Origin: Vicia villosa
Lineage: Eukaryota; Streptophyta; Magnoliopsida; Fabales; Fabaceae
Assembly: GCF_029867415.1 (NCBI RefSeq)
Contig: NW_026705227.1
Location: forward strand, 913,001 to 977,000
Reading direction: 5' to 3'
Length of the DNA: 64,000 bases
How positions within the stretch are numbered: the first letter of the stretch is position 1; each line of letters starts with the position of its first letter. Positions 35,041-46,481 of this stretch are shown here, one piece after another. A program made the translations under genes and the position numbers. Under the pieces are notes generated by a model that did no database searches, was not told the DNA's origin, and saw nothing but the letters and a program-made list of their open reading frames with translations.

Positions 35041-37048
35041 TGTAATACCCCGTATTAATTAAATGCTCTAATGTATTAACTGACGCTGAGGTTTTATCAA
35101 TTGATACGTTAGAGATACTTTTGGACATTAAGTTAGTAGTGTAACTTAAGATATTTTCTTATATCCTTTCCTTTTTGCTTTTCTTCTTCATTCTACATCA
35201 AAAAGAGAAAGATAGAGAGAAGAAGTAGAGAGAAGGAAGAGCAAGAGGAGAAAGAGGAAAAGCTTGGATCTTCGTCGTTTCTCCGCCGAATCAACTCATC
35301 TTCGACATCAACGACTCTTAATCGAGGTGGGTTCTAGTTAGAAACTTATAGCTTTGATTGTGGATGAGAAATCATAAGTTTTGTTTTAGGGTTTTGTATA
35401 GAGGAAATCTAGGTTTTGGACAAGTTCATCAATGTTCATGAGCAAAGTGATTATAATCCATAAATAGATCAACTATAGTTTGTATCCATGCTTTAATCTG
35501 ATCTGGAACAGGTTTAGATGGTTTAGATGGTTTGAACCATGGAAGGTTGTGAGTGAAACAGAACTGAGAGCTGAGTTCTCGCGCGCTTCGCGGCGCGAAC
35601 GGGGCTGCGCGGCGCGAACGGGGCTGCGCGGCGCGAACTATGCAGGTTTTTATGGGTTTTGCTTCTGCCTTCAGTACGCGGCGCGAACAGTTTGGAAATC
35701 TTTAGAGTTTTGCTACTGCCAGAGGTTGGCGGCGCGTAGATTAGTTAGCGGCGCGAACATTGTTGGAAATTATGATGGTTTGCTTCTGCCAGAGGGTTCG
35801 CGGCGCGACCTAGTTGTTGCGCGGCGCGAACTGAAGCTTCCTTAACCAAATTTTCTTAACTTAATGAAAATTGTTTCAATCATAACTTTTGAACCGTAAC
35901 TCTGTTTTAACCACCGTTCGAAGCAGTAATAGGCTAGGAGTGTGTACTTTATAGTGGTGTAGATTTTGGAACCATGAGGACGTTATGCTCTTGGTATGAT
36001 GCTTATGTACTCTATAATTGTTGTTGAGTTCTATTGCAGGTGGATTGGTAATACCTTGTTTATGTGTTTATATCAAGAGGGTTGAATAACTACATTGTTA
36101 TGTGAATAAAGAACAAGTGAGGAAAACTAGGAATTGTTAGGTTGTGTAGCTTAACAAAGAAACCTAGGATGAGACATTATATGGAACATACGTGTTGGAA
36201 TCTTATGAGGAAAGGCTAACAGGCCTAGTGGTTTGCGGAAGCGATCACCATTGTTGATGTATTAATCGGAACCGTTGTATTTTCTTTATTTCTTTATTTT
36301 TCCTTTGAATGCTAACAGGCATTCTCCGTGCAGAGAGGCACAATAATCTTGGCAGGTTTGATTCCCGCTGTTGTGTACGAATGGAACCTACGGGTAGAGA
36401 CTTGTGATGGTGTACGGGCCATGTGAAGTGACGATTCATGGGGAAAGGCTCATGAGTCCGAATCCATGTCGTATGTCAAGATTTTTCCAAAGGATCCATG
36501 ACTCGTGCCACCTCCTAGACGTAGAAGGGGACGGGAATATGGGGATGCCTTGGTATTGGTTTCCGATTAGTAATCTCGTGTTGAGTTGTTGAACTCTAAG
36601 TATGATTCCATATAATGTTAGTGTGAGAACTCAAGGTCTAGTTCTTCATGACTTGAGACTTATAGGTTAGAACCTTGTAAAGCCGAGAGGATCCATAGGA
36701 TAGGGAACTCACTGGGATTTTATATCTCACCCCATTATATATTGATTTCAGGTACTACAGGTTCCGCGAAGGGTAAGGAGAAAGAAGTTTGATTTCCTTA
36801 TTCCTTGTACTTATTTTGGATATGGCGAAGCTTCCGTTGTGGAGTTCCTTTGAGATCATTGTTTGATCTAGTTCTTAGTATTTTATTTTGAACATCTTGT
36901 ATGTATTATGCCATTGTGTAGAACTTTTGTATTTGGCATTAATATGTATAATGTGTTGACTAGGAACTTATTGGTATTTCAGTACCAAATACTTGGATTC
37001 ATGTATACTTATATGATTTGATGCATGTATTTATATATGGGTGTTACA
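35041..37048 (+). mobile_element. Tekay-like 5' LTR (2008 bp)
   Basis: Begins TGTAATACCCCG and ends GGGTGTTACA, giving an imperfect terminal inverted repeat. Compared with the 3' LTR I find three substitutions (35503 C/T, 35802 G/A, 36936 G/A) and a pair of compensating 19-bp indels in a GC-rich repeat. A 121-aa ORF inside it (35480-35845) comes from the GC-rich repeats and is not a gene. Confidence 0.95.
35592..35838 (+). repeat. GGCGCG repeat cluster in the 5' LTR
   Basis: At least seven copies of GCGGCGCG(A/T), usually GCGGCGCGAAC, lie in an otherwise AT-rich LTR. Three copies near 35592-35638 have an exact 19-bp period; the 3' LTR has only two there but an extra one near 42276. Confidence 0.9.
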
Positions 37049-37050
37049 AT

Positions 37051-37062
37051 TGGTATCAGAGC
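37051..37062 (+). other. Tekay-like primer-binding site (initiator tRNA-Met)
   Basis: TGGTATCAGAGC lies two bases after the LTR end, the canonical complement of the 3' end of plant initiator tRNA-Met. Confidence 0.93.
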
Positions 37063-37205
37063 AGGTCGTATCCTCGACCTAGCCATGAGATATTATAAGT
37101 GTTTCTTTCTGTCCAAGATGTGTTGTGTTCCCATGAGTTTTGTTGTGTTATGACTATGGTATTGAGCCTGATCAACTTAATCCCATTTTGATAACCTCCA
37201 GGAAC

Positions 37206-40200
37206 ATGGCGGACGGACGCAGGACTCGCGGTCGACCCCCCACAAGACCTCCACAAGTGAATACACCGGAAGGCGGTGCGAATGTTCCATGGCCCCAGTT
37301 CATGCAACAGATGCAACAGCAACATAATCAGTTCATGCTGCAGATGATGCAACAGATGAATGGCGGTCATAATGCTCCAGTGGTTGTGCCCGAAGCTGTA
37401 GGTGGAACTTATAGGGATTTCATTCGCATGAATCCTCCGGAGTTTCATGGTGGATTAGATCCTATAAAGGCGCATGAGTGGGTGGCCAATGTAGAGGGAA
37501 TCTTTGAGATCGTGCATTGTGGTGAAGAGGACAAGGTGGTGTTTGCTTCTCATTCGCTGAAAGGTCCAGCTATGAGGTGGTGGAAGGGTGCTTCTGCTTT
37601 GATGACTACTCAGGGAGTACCTAAGGAATGGGAGAATTTCAAGACCACTTTTATGGAGAATTACTTTCCTAGTTCACTGAGGACTAAGAAGGAATTGGAG
37701 TTCCAGCAGTTAAGGCAGGACAATATGTCAGTAGCTACTTATGCTGAGAAGTTTGAAATTTTGGCTGCTTACTCTAGGCAGGCCGCGTATGCTCCTGATG
37801 AGGGTTGGAAGGTGGACCAGTTTCTGTTCGGTTTAAGGGCTGATATCTCACATAGTGTGTCCCAGAGGGAGTTCACTACTTATACGGAGTTGTTGCGACA
37901 ATGTTATGTGGCTGAGACTAGTTTGAAGAAAGTTCAAGCTGAGGAAGATTTGAAGAAGAAGAATCAACATGAAAGAGGAAGGCCAAGCCAACAATTTCGA
38001 CCTAGGCCACAAGCTTTCAAAGGAAAGCAAGTGCAAGGTCCTCGGTCTAGTGCACCTCCGGTGTGTCGTAGTTGTGGTAAGAATCACCTTGGAAGATGTG
38101 CCTTTGAAGGGGTGAAATGTTTCCATTGTCATCAAGAAGGGCATATGGCTAGGAATTGTCCTCAGAATAGGAATCAAGTTCAAGGAAGGGGTACTGGTAG
38201 AGTTTATACCTTGGATGCTAAGAAGACCAAGAGTGATAACTCTTTGATTGCGGGTACGTGTTTCATTAATGGACATTCTTGTTTTGTTCTATTTGATTGT
38301 GGAGCAACACACTCTTTTGTGTCATTACAATGTATGAAGCGACTTGGGTTGCAAGCTACTCCTTTATTTCCTCCTATGGCGGTTACTACTGCTATGGATG
38401 AGATGGTAGAGACACCGTTGGTGTGTGAAAATTGTGTGTTATCTGTGGGTGGTAGGAATTTCCAGATCGATCTTGTTTGCTTACCACTTAAGAAGGTAGA
38501 TGTTGTATTGGGAATGGATTGGCTTTCTGCTAATTCGGTGTTCATTGGGTGTGAAGAGAAGTTAATCATTATTCCATCTGAAGAGGCTACTCCGAAGGAT
38601 GTGTTGACTACTATACTAGAAGGTACGGTAGGTATGATTAATTTCTTGTTTGAGAAAGAGAAGTCTGTTCTGTTGGTTCTCACTAAGGAGACGGGTGACA
38701 AGTTAGAGGTTTCACAAATTGCTGTCGTTAGAGAATTTCCTGATGTTTTTCCCGAGGATGTCACTTCTCTTCCTCCGGAAAGGGAAGTGGAATTCTCTAT
38801 TGACCTGATACCGGGAACGGCTCCTATATCCGTTTCTCCGTATCGGATGGCACCACTTGAATTAAGAGAATTGAAGGGGCAATTGGAAGAACTAATGGCT
38901 AAACATTTTGCGCGACCTAGTGTCTCACCGTGGGGAGCTCCAGTGTTGTTAGTAAAGAAGAAGGATGGTGGGATGAGACTATGTATTGATTACCGTCGGT
39001 TGAATAAGGCCACCATCAAGAACAAATACCCTTTGCCTAGGATAAACGACTTGTTAGATCAAGTGAAAGGAGCCTGTGTGTTCTCGAAGATTGATTTGCG
39101 GTCAGGTTATCACCAAATCCGTGTGAAGAGCTCAGATGTGCCAAAGACTGCATTTAGAACCCGTTATGGTCATTACGAATTCTTGGTGATGCCTTTCGGT
39201 GTTACGAATGCTCCAGCTGTTTTCATGGATTATATGAATCGGTTATTTCAGCCTTACTTAGATCAATTTGTGGTAGTCTTTATTGATGACATTCTTATTT
39301 ATTCTCGCACTCCACAAGAGCACGAAGGACACCTGAGGATTGTTCTGTCGGTATTGCAAGAAAATCAATTGTTTGCTAAGTTAAGCAAGTGTGAGTTTTG
39401 GATGACGGAGGTAAGATTTCTTGGTCATGTTATATCTCAAGGAGGTGTGGCAGTGGACCCGACAAAAATCGAAGCGGTAATTAATTGGGAGAGACCGAGC
39501 AATGTCTCAGAAGTCCGAAGTTTCTTGGGCTTAGCCGGCTACTACAGAAGATTTATAAAAGGGTTTTCTCAATTGGCTTTACCAATGACTAGACTTTCTC
39601 GGAAGGAGTGTCCTTATGATTGGGATTCGGGGTGTGAACAGAGTTTCATGGGCTTGAAGGAAAGATTGACGACTGCTCCTGTTTTGATCGTTCCTGACCC
39701 AAATAAGTCCTATGAAGTATTTTGCGATGCTTCCAAGAAAGGATTAGGAGGGGTTTTGATGCAGGATGGTCAGGTGGTAGCATACACATCCCGACAGTTA
39801 AAGGTTCACGAAGAGAATTATCCCACTCATGATTTAGAATTGGCTGCGGTTGTTTTTACCCTGAAGGTGTGGCGTCATTACTTGTATGGAGTTCATTTTG
39901 AAATGTTCAGCGACCACAAGAGTTTAAAGTACCTATTCGACCAGAAGGAGTTGAATATGCGTCAGAGGCGGTGGATGGAATACTTAAAGGATTATGATTT
40001 TGACTTGAAGTATCATCCAGGCAAAGCAAATAAAGTGGCGGATGCTTTGAGTCGGAAGGTGTTAAAGAGGGCCGAATTAATGATGTTAGAGTATGCATTA
40101 TTGGAGAAATTTCGAGATCTCAATCTTCAATTTGTTTGGACCCAAAATGGAGTATTGATGGGAAACTTGAATGTTAATTCTACTTTGAGAAACGACATCC

Positions 40201-41594
40201 AACAAGCACAAGCGTCTGATACTAAGTTACAAGAGGTGTTGGTTCAACCAGGTTTTACTCGAGCTACAGATGGGGTGATTATGTTTAATCAGAGGATTTG
40301 TGTTCCGGATGATGCGTCATTGAAAAGAAGGATTTTGGATGAAGCTCACAAAGGTGCTTTCACTATACATCCGGGTTCTTCAAAAATGTACCAAGATTTA
40401 AAAGGGGATTATTGGTGGTCCGGAATGAAAAGAGATGTCGCAGTGTACGTATCACAGTGTGCGGTGTGCCAACAAGTAAAGATCGAACATCAAAGGCCGG
40501 GTGGATTGTTACAACCACTAGAGATTCCAATATGGAAGTGGGATAGTATTTCAATGGATTTTGCAGTTAGTTTGCCTCGTACTCAAGGTGGATATGATTC
40601 TATTTGGGTGATTGTGGATCGGTTGACGAAATCTGCACATTTCTTGGCCGTGAAGACTACTTACAAGGCAAGTCATCTTGCACGGTTATTTGTCGCAGAG
40701 ATTGTGAAGTTGCACGGTGTACCCTCTAGTATTGTGTCGGATAGAGATCCAAAGTTTACTTCAAGGTTTTGGAGAGCTTTTCAACAAGCGATGGGATCTA
40801 AATTATGTTTGAGCACGTCGAACCACCCTCAATCGGATGGTCAAACGGAACGAACGATACAAACCTTGGAAGATATGTTAAGAGCTTGTGTGCTTGAAAG
40901 TAGAGGGAATTGGAAGGAGCTTTTACCATTGATTGAATTTGCATACAATAACAGTTATCATGCGAGTATCGGTATGGCACCTTATGAGGCATTGTATGGG
41001 AGAAAATGTAGAACACCGTTGTGTTGGTCAGAAGTTGGTGATGATAGAATTTTGGGACCCGAAATTATTCAAGAGACCACGGACAAGATTAGAATGATTC
41101 GTGAGAAGGTTAAACAAGCACATGATCGTCAGAAGAGTTATGCGGATAACCGTAGGAGGCCTTTGGAGTTTATGGAAGGTGACCATGTATTTTTGAAAGT
41201 TACTCCGAGGTTGAGGTTGAAAGGACCGTTTAAGTCAAGGAAGTTAAGTCCGAGATACGTGGGACCGTATGAGATTCTAGAGAGGATTGGTGAAGTAGCT
41301 TACCGTTTAGCCTTACCACCTTCTCTATCAGAAATGCATGATGTTTTCCACGTGTCTCAACTGAGGAAGTTTATTCCCGATCCTCTCCAGCCGGTGTTAC
41401 CAGATGCAATTGAGATAGAATCAGATTTGACTTTCGAACCCTTACCGAGCCGTATCGTAGGAAGAGAGACTAAAGTGTTACGAAACAAGGAGATTCCTCT
41501 TGTCAAGGTTCAGTGGGATGTGACGCATCCGGGCGATGCTACATGGGAACTTGAATCGGAAATGAGGGATGCTTACCCTCACCTTTTCAGGTAA
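37206..41594 (+). CDS. gag-pol: Gag-Pol polyprotein of a Tekay-like chromovirus
   Basis: One unbroken frame of 1462 residues from the ATG in [10 protein letters not shown]; an upstream in-frame ATG at 37140 is less likely because it adds a non-conserved leader. Gag carries the zinc knuckle [14 protein letters not shown] (38118-38159). Protease has [11 protein letters not shown] with catalytic Asp364; the triad is DCG, not the usual D(S/T)G. Reverse transcriptase includes [20 protein letters not shown] and the active site FIDD (Asp694-Asp695). RNase H follows ([13 protein letters not shown], then [16 protein letters not shown]). Integrase has an HHCC zinc region and a DD35E triad (Asp1118, Asp1179, Glu1215), then a C-terminal chromodomain-like end ([13 protein letters not shown] ... 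ATWELE) that in chromoviruses steers integration. All domains are complete and no stop or frameshift is present. The products would copy and integrate this element and related non-autonomous ones. Confidence 0.97.
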   Translation: MADGRRTRGRPPTRPPQVNTPEGGANVPWPQFMQQMQQQHNQFMLQMMQQMNGGHNAPVVVPEAVGGTYRDFIRMNPPEFHGGLDPIKAHEWVANVEGIFEIVHCGEEDKVVFASHSLKGPAMRWWKGASALMTTQGVPKEWENFKTTFMENYFPSSLRTKKELEFQQLRQDNMSVATYAEKFEILAAYSRQAAYAPDEGWKVDQFLFGLRADISHSVSQREFTTYTELLRQCYVAETSLKKVQAEEDLKKKNQHERGRPSQQFRPRPQAFKGKQVQGPRSSAPPVCRSCGKNHLGRCAFEGVKCFHCHQEGHMARNCPQNRNQVQGRGTGRVYTLDAKKTKSDNSLIAGTCFINGHSCFVLFDCGATHSFVSLQCMKRLGLQATPLFPPMAVTTAMDEMVETPLVCENCVLSVGGRNFQIDLVCLPLKKVDVVLGMDWLSANSVFIGCEEKLIIIPSEEATPKDVLTTILEGTVGMINFLFEKEKSVLLVLTKETGDKLEVSQIAVVREFPDVFPEDVTSLPPEREVEFSIDLIPGTAPISVSPYRMAPLELRELKGQLEELMAKHFARPSVSPWGAPVLLVKKKDGGMRLCIDYRRLNKATIKNKYPLPRINDLLDQVKGACVFSKIDLRSGYHQIRVKSSDVPKTAFRTRYGHYEFLVMPFGVTNAPAVFMDYMNRLFQPYLDQFVVVFIDDILIYSRTPQEHEGHLRIVLSVLQENQLFAKLSKCEFWMTEVRFLGHVISQGGVAVDPTKIEAVINWERPSNVSEVRSFLGLAGYYRRFIKGFSQLALPMTRLSRKECPYDWDSGCEQSFMGLKERLTTAPVLIVPDPNKSYEVFCDASKKGLGGVLMQDGQVVAYTSRQLKVHEENYPTHDLELAAVVFTLKVWRHYLYGVHFEMFSDHKSLKYLFDQKELNMRQRRWMEYLKDYDFDLKYHPGKANKVADALSRKVLKRAELMMLEYALLEKFRDLNLQFVWTQNGVLMGNLNVNSTLRNDIQQAQASDTKLQEVLVQPGFTRATDGVIMFNQRICVPDDASLKRRILDEAHKGAFTIHPGSSKMYQDLKGDYWWSGMKRDVAVYVSQCAVCQQVKIEHQRPGGLLQPLEIPIWKWDSISMDFAVSLPRTQGGYDSIWVIVDRLTKSAHFLAVKTTYKASHLARLFVAEIVKLHGVPSSIVSDRDPKFTSRFWRAFQQAMGSKLCLSTSNHPQSDGQTERTIQTLEDMLRACVLESRGNWKELLPLIEFAYNNSYHASIGMAPYEALYGRKCRTPLCWSEVGDDRILGPEIIQETTDKIRMIREKVKQAHDRQKSYADNRRRPLEFMEGDHVFLKVTPRLRLKGPFKSRKLSPRYVGPYEILERIGEVAYRLALPPSLSEMHDVFHVSQLRKFIPDPLQPVLPDAIEIESDLTFEPLPSRIVGRETKVLRNKEIPLVKVQWDVTHPGDATWELESEMRDAYPHLFR

Positions 41595-41623
41595 TTCTTA
41601 AATTCGAGGACGAATTTCTATTT

Positions 41624-41636
41624 AAGTGGGGGAGGA
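41624..41636 (+). other. Polypurine tract
   Basis: AAGTGGGGGAGGA directly precedes the 3' LTR, the expected plus-strand primer; 29 bp separate it from the gag-pol stop codon. Confidence 0.93.
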
Positions 41637-43644
41637 TGTAATACCCCGTATTAATTAAATGCTCTAATGTATTAACTGACGCTGAGGTTTTATCAATTGA
41701 TACGTTAGAGATACTTTTGGACATTAAGTTAGTAGTGTAACTTAAGATATTTTCTTATATCCTTTCCTTTTTGCTTTTCTTCTTCATTCTACATCAAAAA
41801 GAGAAAGATAGAGAGAAGAAGTAGAGAGAAGGAAGAGCAAGAGGAGAAAGAGGAAAAGCTTGGATCTTCGTCGTTTCTCCGCCGAATCAACTCATCTTCG
41901 ACATCAACGACTCTTAATCGAGGTGGGTTCTAGTTAGAAACTTATAGCTTTGATTGTGGATGAGAAATCATAAGTTTTGTTTTAGGGTTTTGTATAGAGG
42001 AAATCTAGGTTTTGGACAAGTTCATCAATGTTCATGAGCAAAGTGATTATAATCCATAAATAGATCAACTATAGTTTGTATCCATGCTTTAATCTGATTT
42101 GGAACAGGTTTAGATGGTTTAGATGGTTTGAACCATGGAAGGTTGTGAGTGAAACAGAACTGAGAGCTGAGTTCTCGCGCGCTTCGCGGCGCGAACGGGG
42201 CTGCGCGGCGCGAACTATGCAGGTTTTTATGGGTTTTGCTTCTGCCTTCAGTACGCGGCGCGTACTGGGGTTCGCGGCGCGAACAGTTTGGAAATCTTTA
42301 GAGTTTTGCTACTGCCAGAGGTTGGCGGCGCGTAGATTAGTTAGCGGCGCGAACATTGTTGGAAATTATGATGGTTTGCTTCTGCCAGAGGGTTCGCAGC
42401 GCGACCTAGTTGTTGCGCGGCGCGAACTGAAGCTTCCTTAACCAAATTTTCTTAACTTAATGAAAATTGTTTCAATCATAACTTTTGAACCGTAACTCTG
42501 TTTTAACCACCGTTCGAAGCAGTAATAGGCTAGGAGTGTGTACTTTATAGTGGTGTAGATTTTGGAACCATGAGGACGTTATGCTCTTGGTATGATGCTT
42601 ATGTACTCTATAATTGTTGTTGAGTTCTATTGCAGGTGGATTGGTAATACCTTGTTTATGTGTTTATATCAAGAGGGTTGAATAACTACATTGTTATGTG
42701 AATAAAGAACAAGTGAGGAAAACTAGGAATTGTTAGGTTGTGTAGCTTAACAAAGAAACCTAGGATGAGACATTATATGGAACATACGTGTTGGAATCTT
42801 ATGAGGAAAGGCTAACAGGCCTAGTGGTTTGCGGAAGCGATCACCATTGTTGATGTATTAATCGGAACCGTTGTATTTTCTTTATTTCTTTATTTTTCCT
42901 TTGAATGCTAACAGGCATTCTCCGTGCAGAGAGGCACAATAATCTTGGCAGGTTTGATTCCCGCTGTTGTGTACGAATGGAACCTACGGGTAGAGACTTG
43001 TGATGGTGTACGGGCCATGTGAAGTGACGATTCATGGGGAAAGGCTCATGAGTCCGAATCCATGTCGTATGTCAAGATTTTTCCAAAGGATCCATGACTC
43101 GTGCCACCTCCTAGACGTAGAAGGGGACGGGAATATGGGGATGCCTTGGTATTGGTTTCCGATTAGTAATCTCGTGTTGAGTTGTTGAACTCTAAGTATG
43201 ATTCCATATAATGTTAGTGTGAGAACTCAAGGTCTAGTTCTTCATGACTTGAGACTTATAGGTTAGAACCTTGTAAAGCCGAGAGGATCCATAGGATAGG
43301 GAACTCACTGGGATTTTATATCTCACCCCATTATATATTGATTTCAGGTACTACAGGTTCCGCGAAGGGTAAGGAGAAAGAAGTTTGATTTCCTTATTCC
43401 TTGTACTTATTTTGGATATGGCGAAGCTTCCGTTGTGGAGTTCCTTTGAGATCATTGTTTGATCTAGTTCTTAGTATTTTATTTTGAACATCTTGTATGT
43501 ATTATGCCATTGTGTAGAACTTTTGTATTTGACATTAATATGTATAATGTGTTGACTAGGAACTTATTGGTATTTCAGTACCAAATACTTGGATTCATGT
43601 ATACTTATATGATTTGATGCATGTATTTATATATGGGTGTTACA
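41637..43644 (+). mobile_element. Tekay-like 3' LTR (2008 bp)
   Basis: Same termini and length as the 5' LTR and nearly identical in sequence. It lacks one 19-bp unit near 42216 but has an additional 19-bp unit near 42258-42276, which explains the equal length. Followed by AATCA (43645-43649). Confidence 0.95.
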
Positions 43645-46481
43645 AATCACCAGATGGGGCATTTCCTTATACTTTTGGAAAAATATATTACAATTAATTA
43701 AATATAGTAAAATATATTAAAACTAACTCCTTTACTCTTTTTAATAAATATAGTTGTATATAAAATAAACTTACATCTTATGTTTGGTGAACTATATGGA
43801 CTAATTTTTTTGGCACTAAGTGTAAAAGAAACTTTAAATTCTAAAACCTAATTAGTTAAGATGGATTCATCTATTCTAAACAATTTAAATTCAATTTAGT
43901 TGTAGAGTTCTAAAGTTGCCCCTTCTCATTCAAAAATCCAGTGAGTTGTAGACAACCCGTTTCCCAAAATTACCTCTCGAAAGGTATAAACATCTTCTAA
44001 TCCAAATGGCTTCTATCGTTAGCTCACTTTCTTAAAATAAATCTATGTAAGACTCCTCGAGTACATTTATTCCCAGAGATATATTCCTTTTCAAAGCTAT
44101 CAACTCTTATGGTATATGTCTTTTTTATTTACCGCATTGGTAGTCCATGTATTTTGATCCCCTAATTCCTCTTAATATAAATTTTTATGACAAGCAAATA
44201 TGGTATAGTTCATATAATAATAGATTACATGGAAAGTTATATTTACTACAGAGAGAATTGGTGATACTTTCAAAACGTAATTGTGACAAGTGAATATAAG
44301 AATTATCACTTTATATTTATTATTCAAAGTGTAATACCCCGAATAATATGCGTATAGAATGGTATTATTCGACATTTTATATCTGGTACTGAGTACAACC
44401 AAAAGTGTCTAGATGACATCCAATACATGTATGATAAAAGATACAATCATAGTACATATACAACATAAATCATGGAATAAAATACTAGAATAGGCTAGAC
44501 AACAAAATCAAAACAAAAAAATAGATAACAAGATCTTTAAATCCTTCATGTCATCTTTCCTTTTCATCAGTAATTCACCTAATTACCACAAATATTAAAC
44601 ATAGGGTGAGATATAACTATTTCAGTGCAGTTCTAACTACACCGTATGTCTTCTTGGTCATGGTGCTCTCATGTTCTACTCTATTAATAATGTTTCTTTC
44701 TCAACCTTCCATATTCTACAATCATAAAAGAACGTGGATCGAGATCCAATTGATCTCATATGGTGTGTGAATATCAACACTCGGGTCAAAACGACCCATG
44801 TCTACCTCTGGATATGGATAGTTACGTGGGACATCTTTCTTGGGCCACAACTCTTCACATAAGTTTGGACACATATCACAGACTCCCTAGTACACAAATA
44901 ATGTCTTTCTCCCACCAACACTTTTCACATAATTCCGGACACCGCTCAGAGACTACAACCTTCATATGGACCATACTCCCATTATTGGTAACAAAATCTT
45001 AGGCATCCATAAAGAGCCTCGATATCCCCCAAAATTGTACATTGTTTGTTTCCATTGAAACCTAACATTCAAAACATATACCAACTAGGAGTATGGTTGT
45101 GTTTCCGAATAACTCAATACGATGGGATTTATATCACCCTAGGGTTTTCTCACCAAATGTATTATCTTTTTTTAACTTACTAAAAAATTATCAAGGCATC
45201 ATCATGATTCATGATTTAACTATCTTAATCAGTTAGCCTATATGAATTTCAAATTAAATCCACCAAGGGTGGTAACCGCTTACGGGCAGAGAGTAACCAG
45301 TTATAGGTCGGTTAAAACTCAAAAACTTGCTAGTTTTTCATGTTTTCTCAAATCTGAATCCATTTAAGTCATGTACTAACATAAAGTGAACACTGACAAC
45401 ATATCACACAGCAGATGCATCATAATTTCACACGCATTCATAAAAATCAACAATCAATTCATGATTTGTAATCAAGAAAAGAAATAAATTCAACTTAGTA
45501 TACCCCAACCTATCATGAATTTATATTAAATAATGAGTGGTATCTAGCTACACATCATTGCTACCCAAGTCACGAAAATATCATGTGATCTAACAAAACC
45601 TTTCGTGGTAATGTTTGTGTAAAAAATTACCCTTTTGCACTCATGTCTATATTGAACACAGGGCATAGACCATGTCACCCTTGTCCAATTCAATATTGGG
45701 CCCTTAGACATTTATTCTATTACGCGGGATGAGAAAGTTCTATCTAGGTCACTCATGTCCCTTAGCATGATTTGTGGAGTGCCCGTGAACTATGTTAACG
45801 GCCATCCAATTACGGTTAATATTTGATCAATAAAAAAAATACTCGACTCCTTCATCTATATATGGTTCGTAGTGGATTCATGTCGAAGGGTTGTATACAC
45901 CACTGTCTCCATGAGAATAACTTATGACACTTTGCATAAATTTCTATGTAGAATTCTCTTAGCGAGTCAATCCAGTATAAATATTACTCCTAATATTCAT
46001 ACCTATGTGAAGACTTGATTACTCTTTATCCATAATCCATGAGATCTGATCGTCAGTCTATCCATACAATAGTCTCAATGATTTAATATTTTCCCACTTC
46101 ACAGTAAAGCACGACTAGAGATAATTTGAGAATACTGTCCTTATGTTTCATGGGATCTCATGATTATGTCGCACTTAACATTTCATTAAACAGAATAGCT
46201 ATTCTAGGGACTTTATTATTTTGGAAAAACAAACATAATAAAGAAATGTCTTTTATTATTAATATATGATTTGATACAAGTACAAAAACTATTGGCATCT
46301 AGGGCTTACACCGTCAATCTCCCACTAGCACTAGATCCCATCAGGCATACACCTAATACCCATAGATCTAGTATGGCCATCATACTCTGAATATCTTCAC
46401 ATCTCATATATCTATTATCTCTCGAATGAGGTGATATTGCCTAAATATGCGACTTACTATATGTTTAAGTATGCGAAAATT

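Larger units (their letters stand above)
35041..43644 (+). mobile_element. Complete Ty3-gypsy chromovirus (Tekay-like), 8604 bp
   Basis: Full structure in order: 5' LTR, tRNA-Met primer-binding site, one long gag-pol frame, polypurine tract, 3' LTR, and AATCA target duplication. LTRs of 2008 bp and a C-terminal chromodomain-like segment point to the Tekay/Del lineage. Nothing essential is visibly broken, so it may be autonomous. It lies in the spacer upstream of CLE gene 4, in opposite orientation to the gene. Lineage assignment is from motif order and LTR length, not from phylogeny. Confidence 0.93.
32827..46481 (-). repeat. CLE array unit 4, interrupted by a Tekay element (13655 bp)
   Basis: Subtracting the 8604-bp retrotransposon and its 5-bp target duplication leaves 5046 bp, the normal unit size. 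Gene and spacer share many private variants with unit 5, for example the Leu in LSLEGP of motif 3, MNYTIF in the spacer and TYHRLP in the spacer. Units 4 and 5 are therefore sister copies. Confidence 0.93.

Noticed and set aside
35480..35845. 121-aa ORF in both Tekay LTRs
   Set aside because: Differs between the LTRs by the 19-bp repeat changes and arises from GGCGCG repeats; LTRs of this type are not known to encode proteins.
37140..37205. Earlier ATG as the gag-pol start
   Set aside because: The extra 22 residues look like leader sequence; [10 protein letters not shown] is the more typical Gag start.
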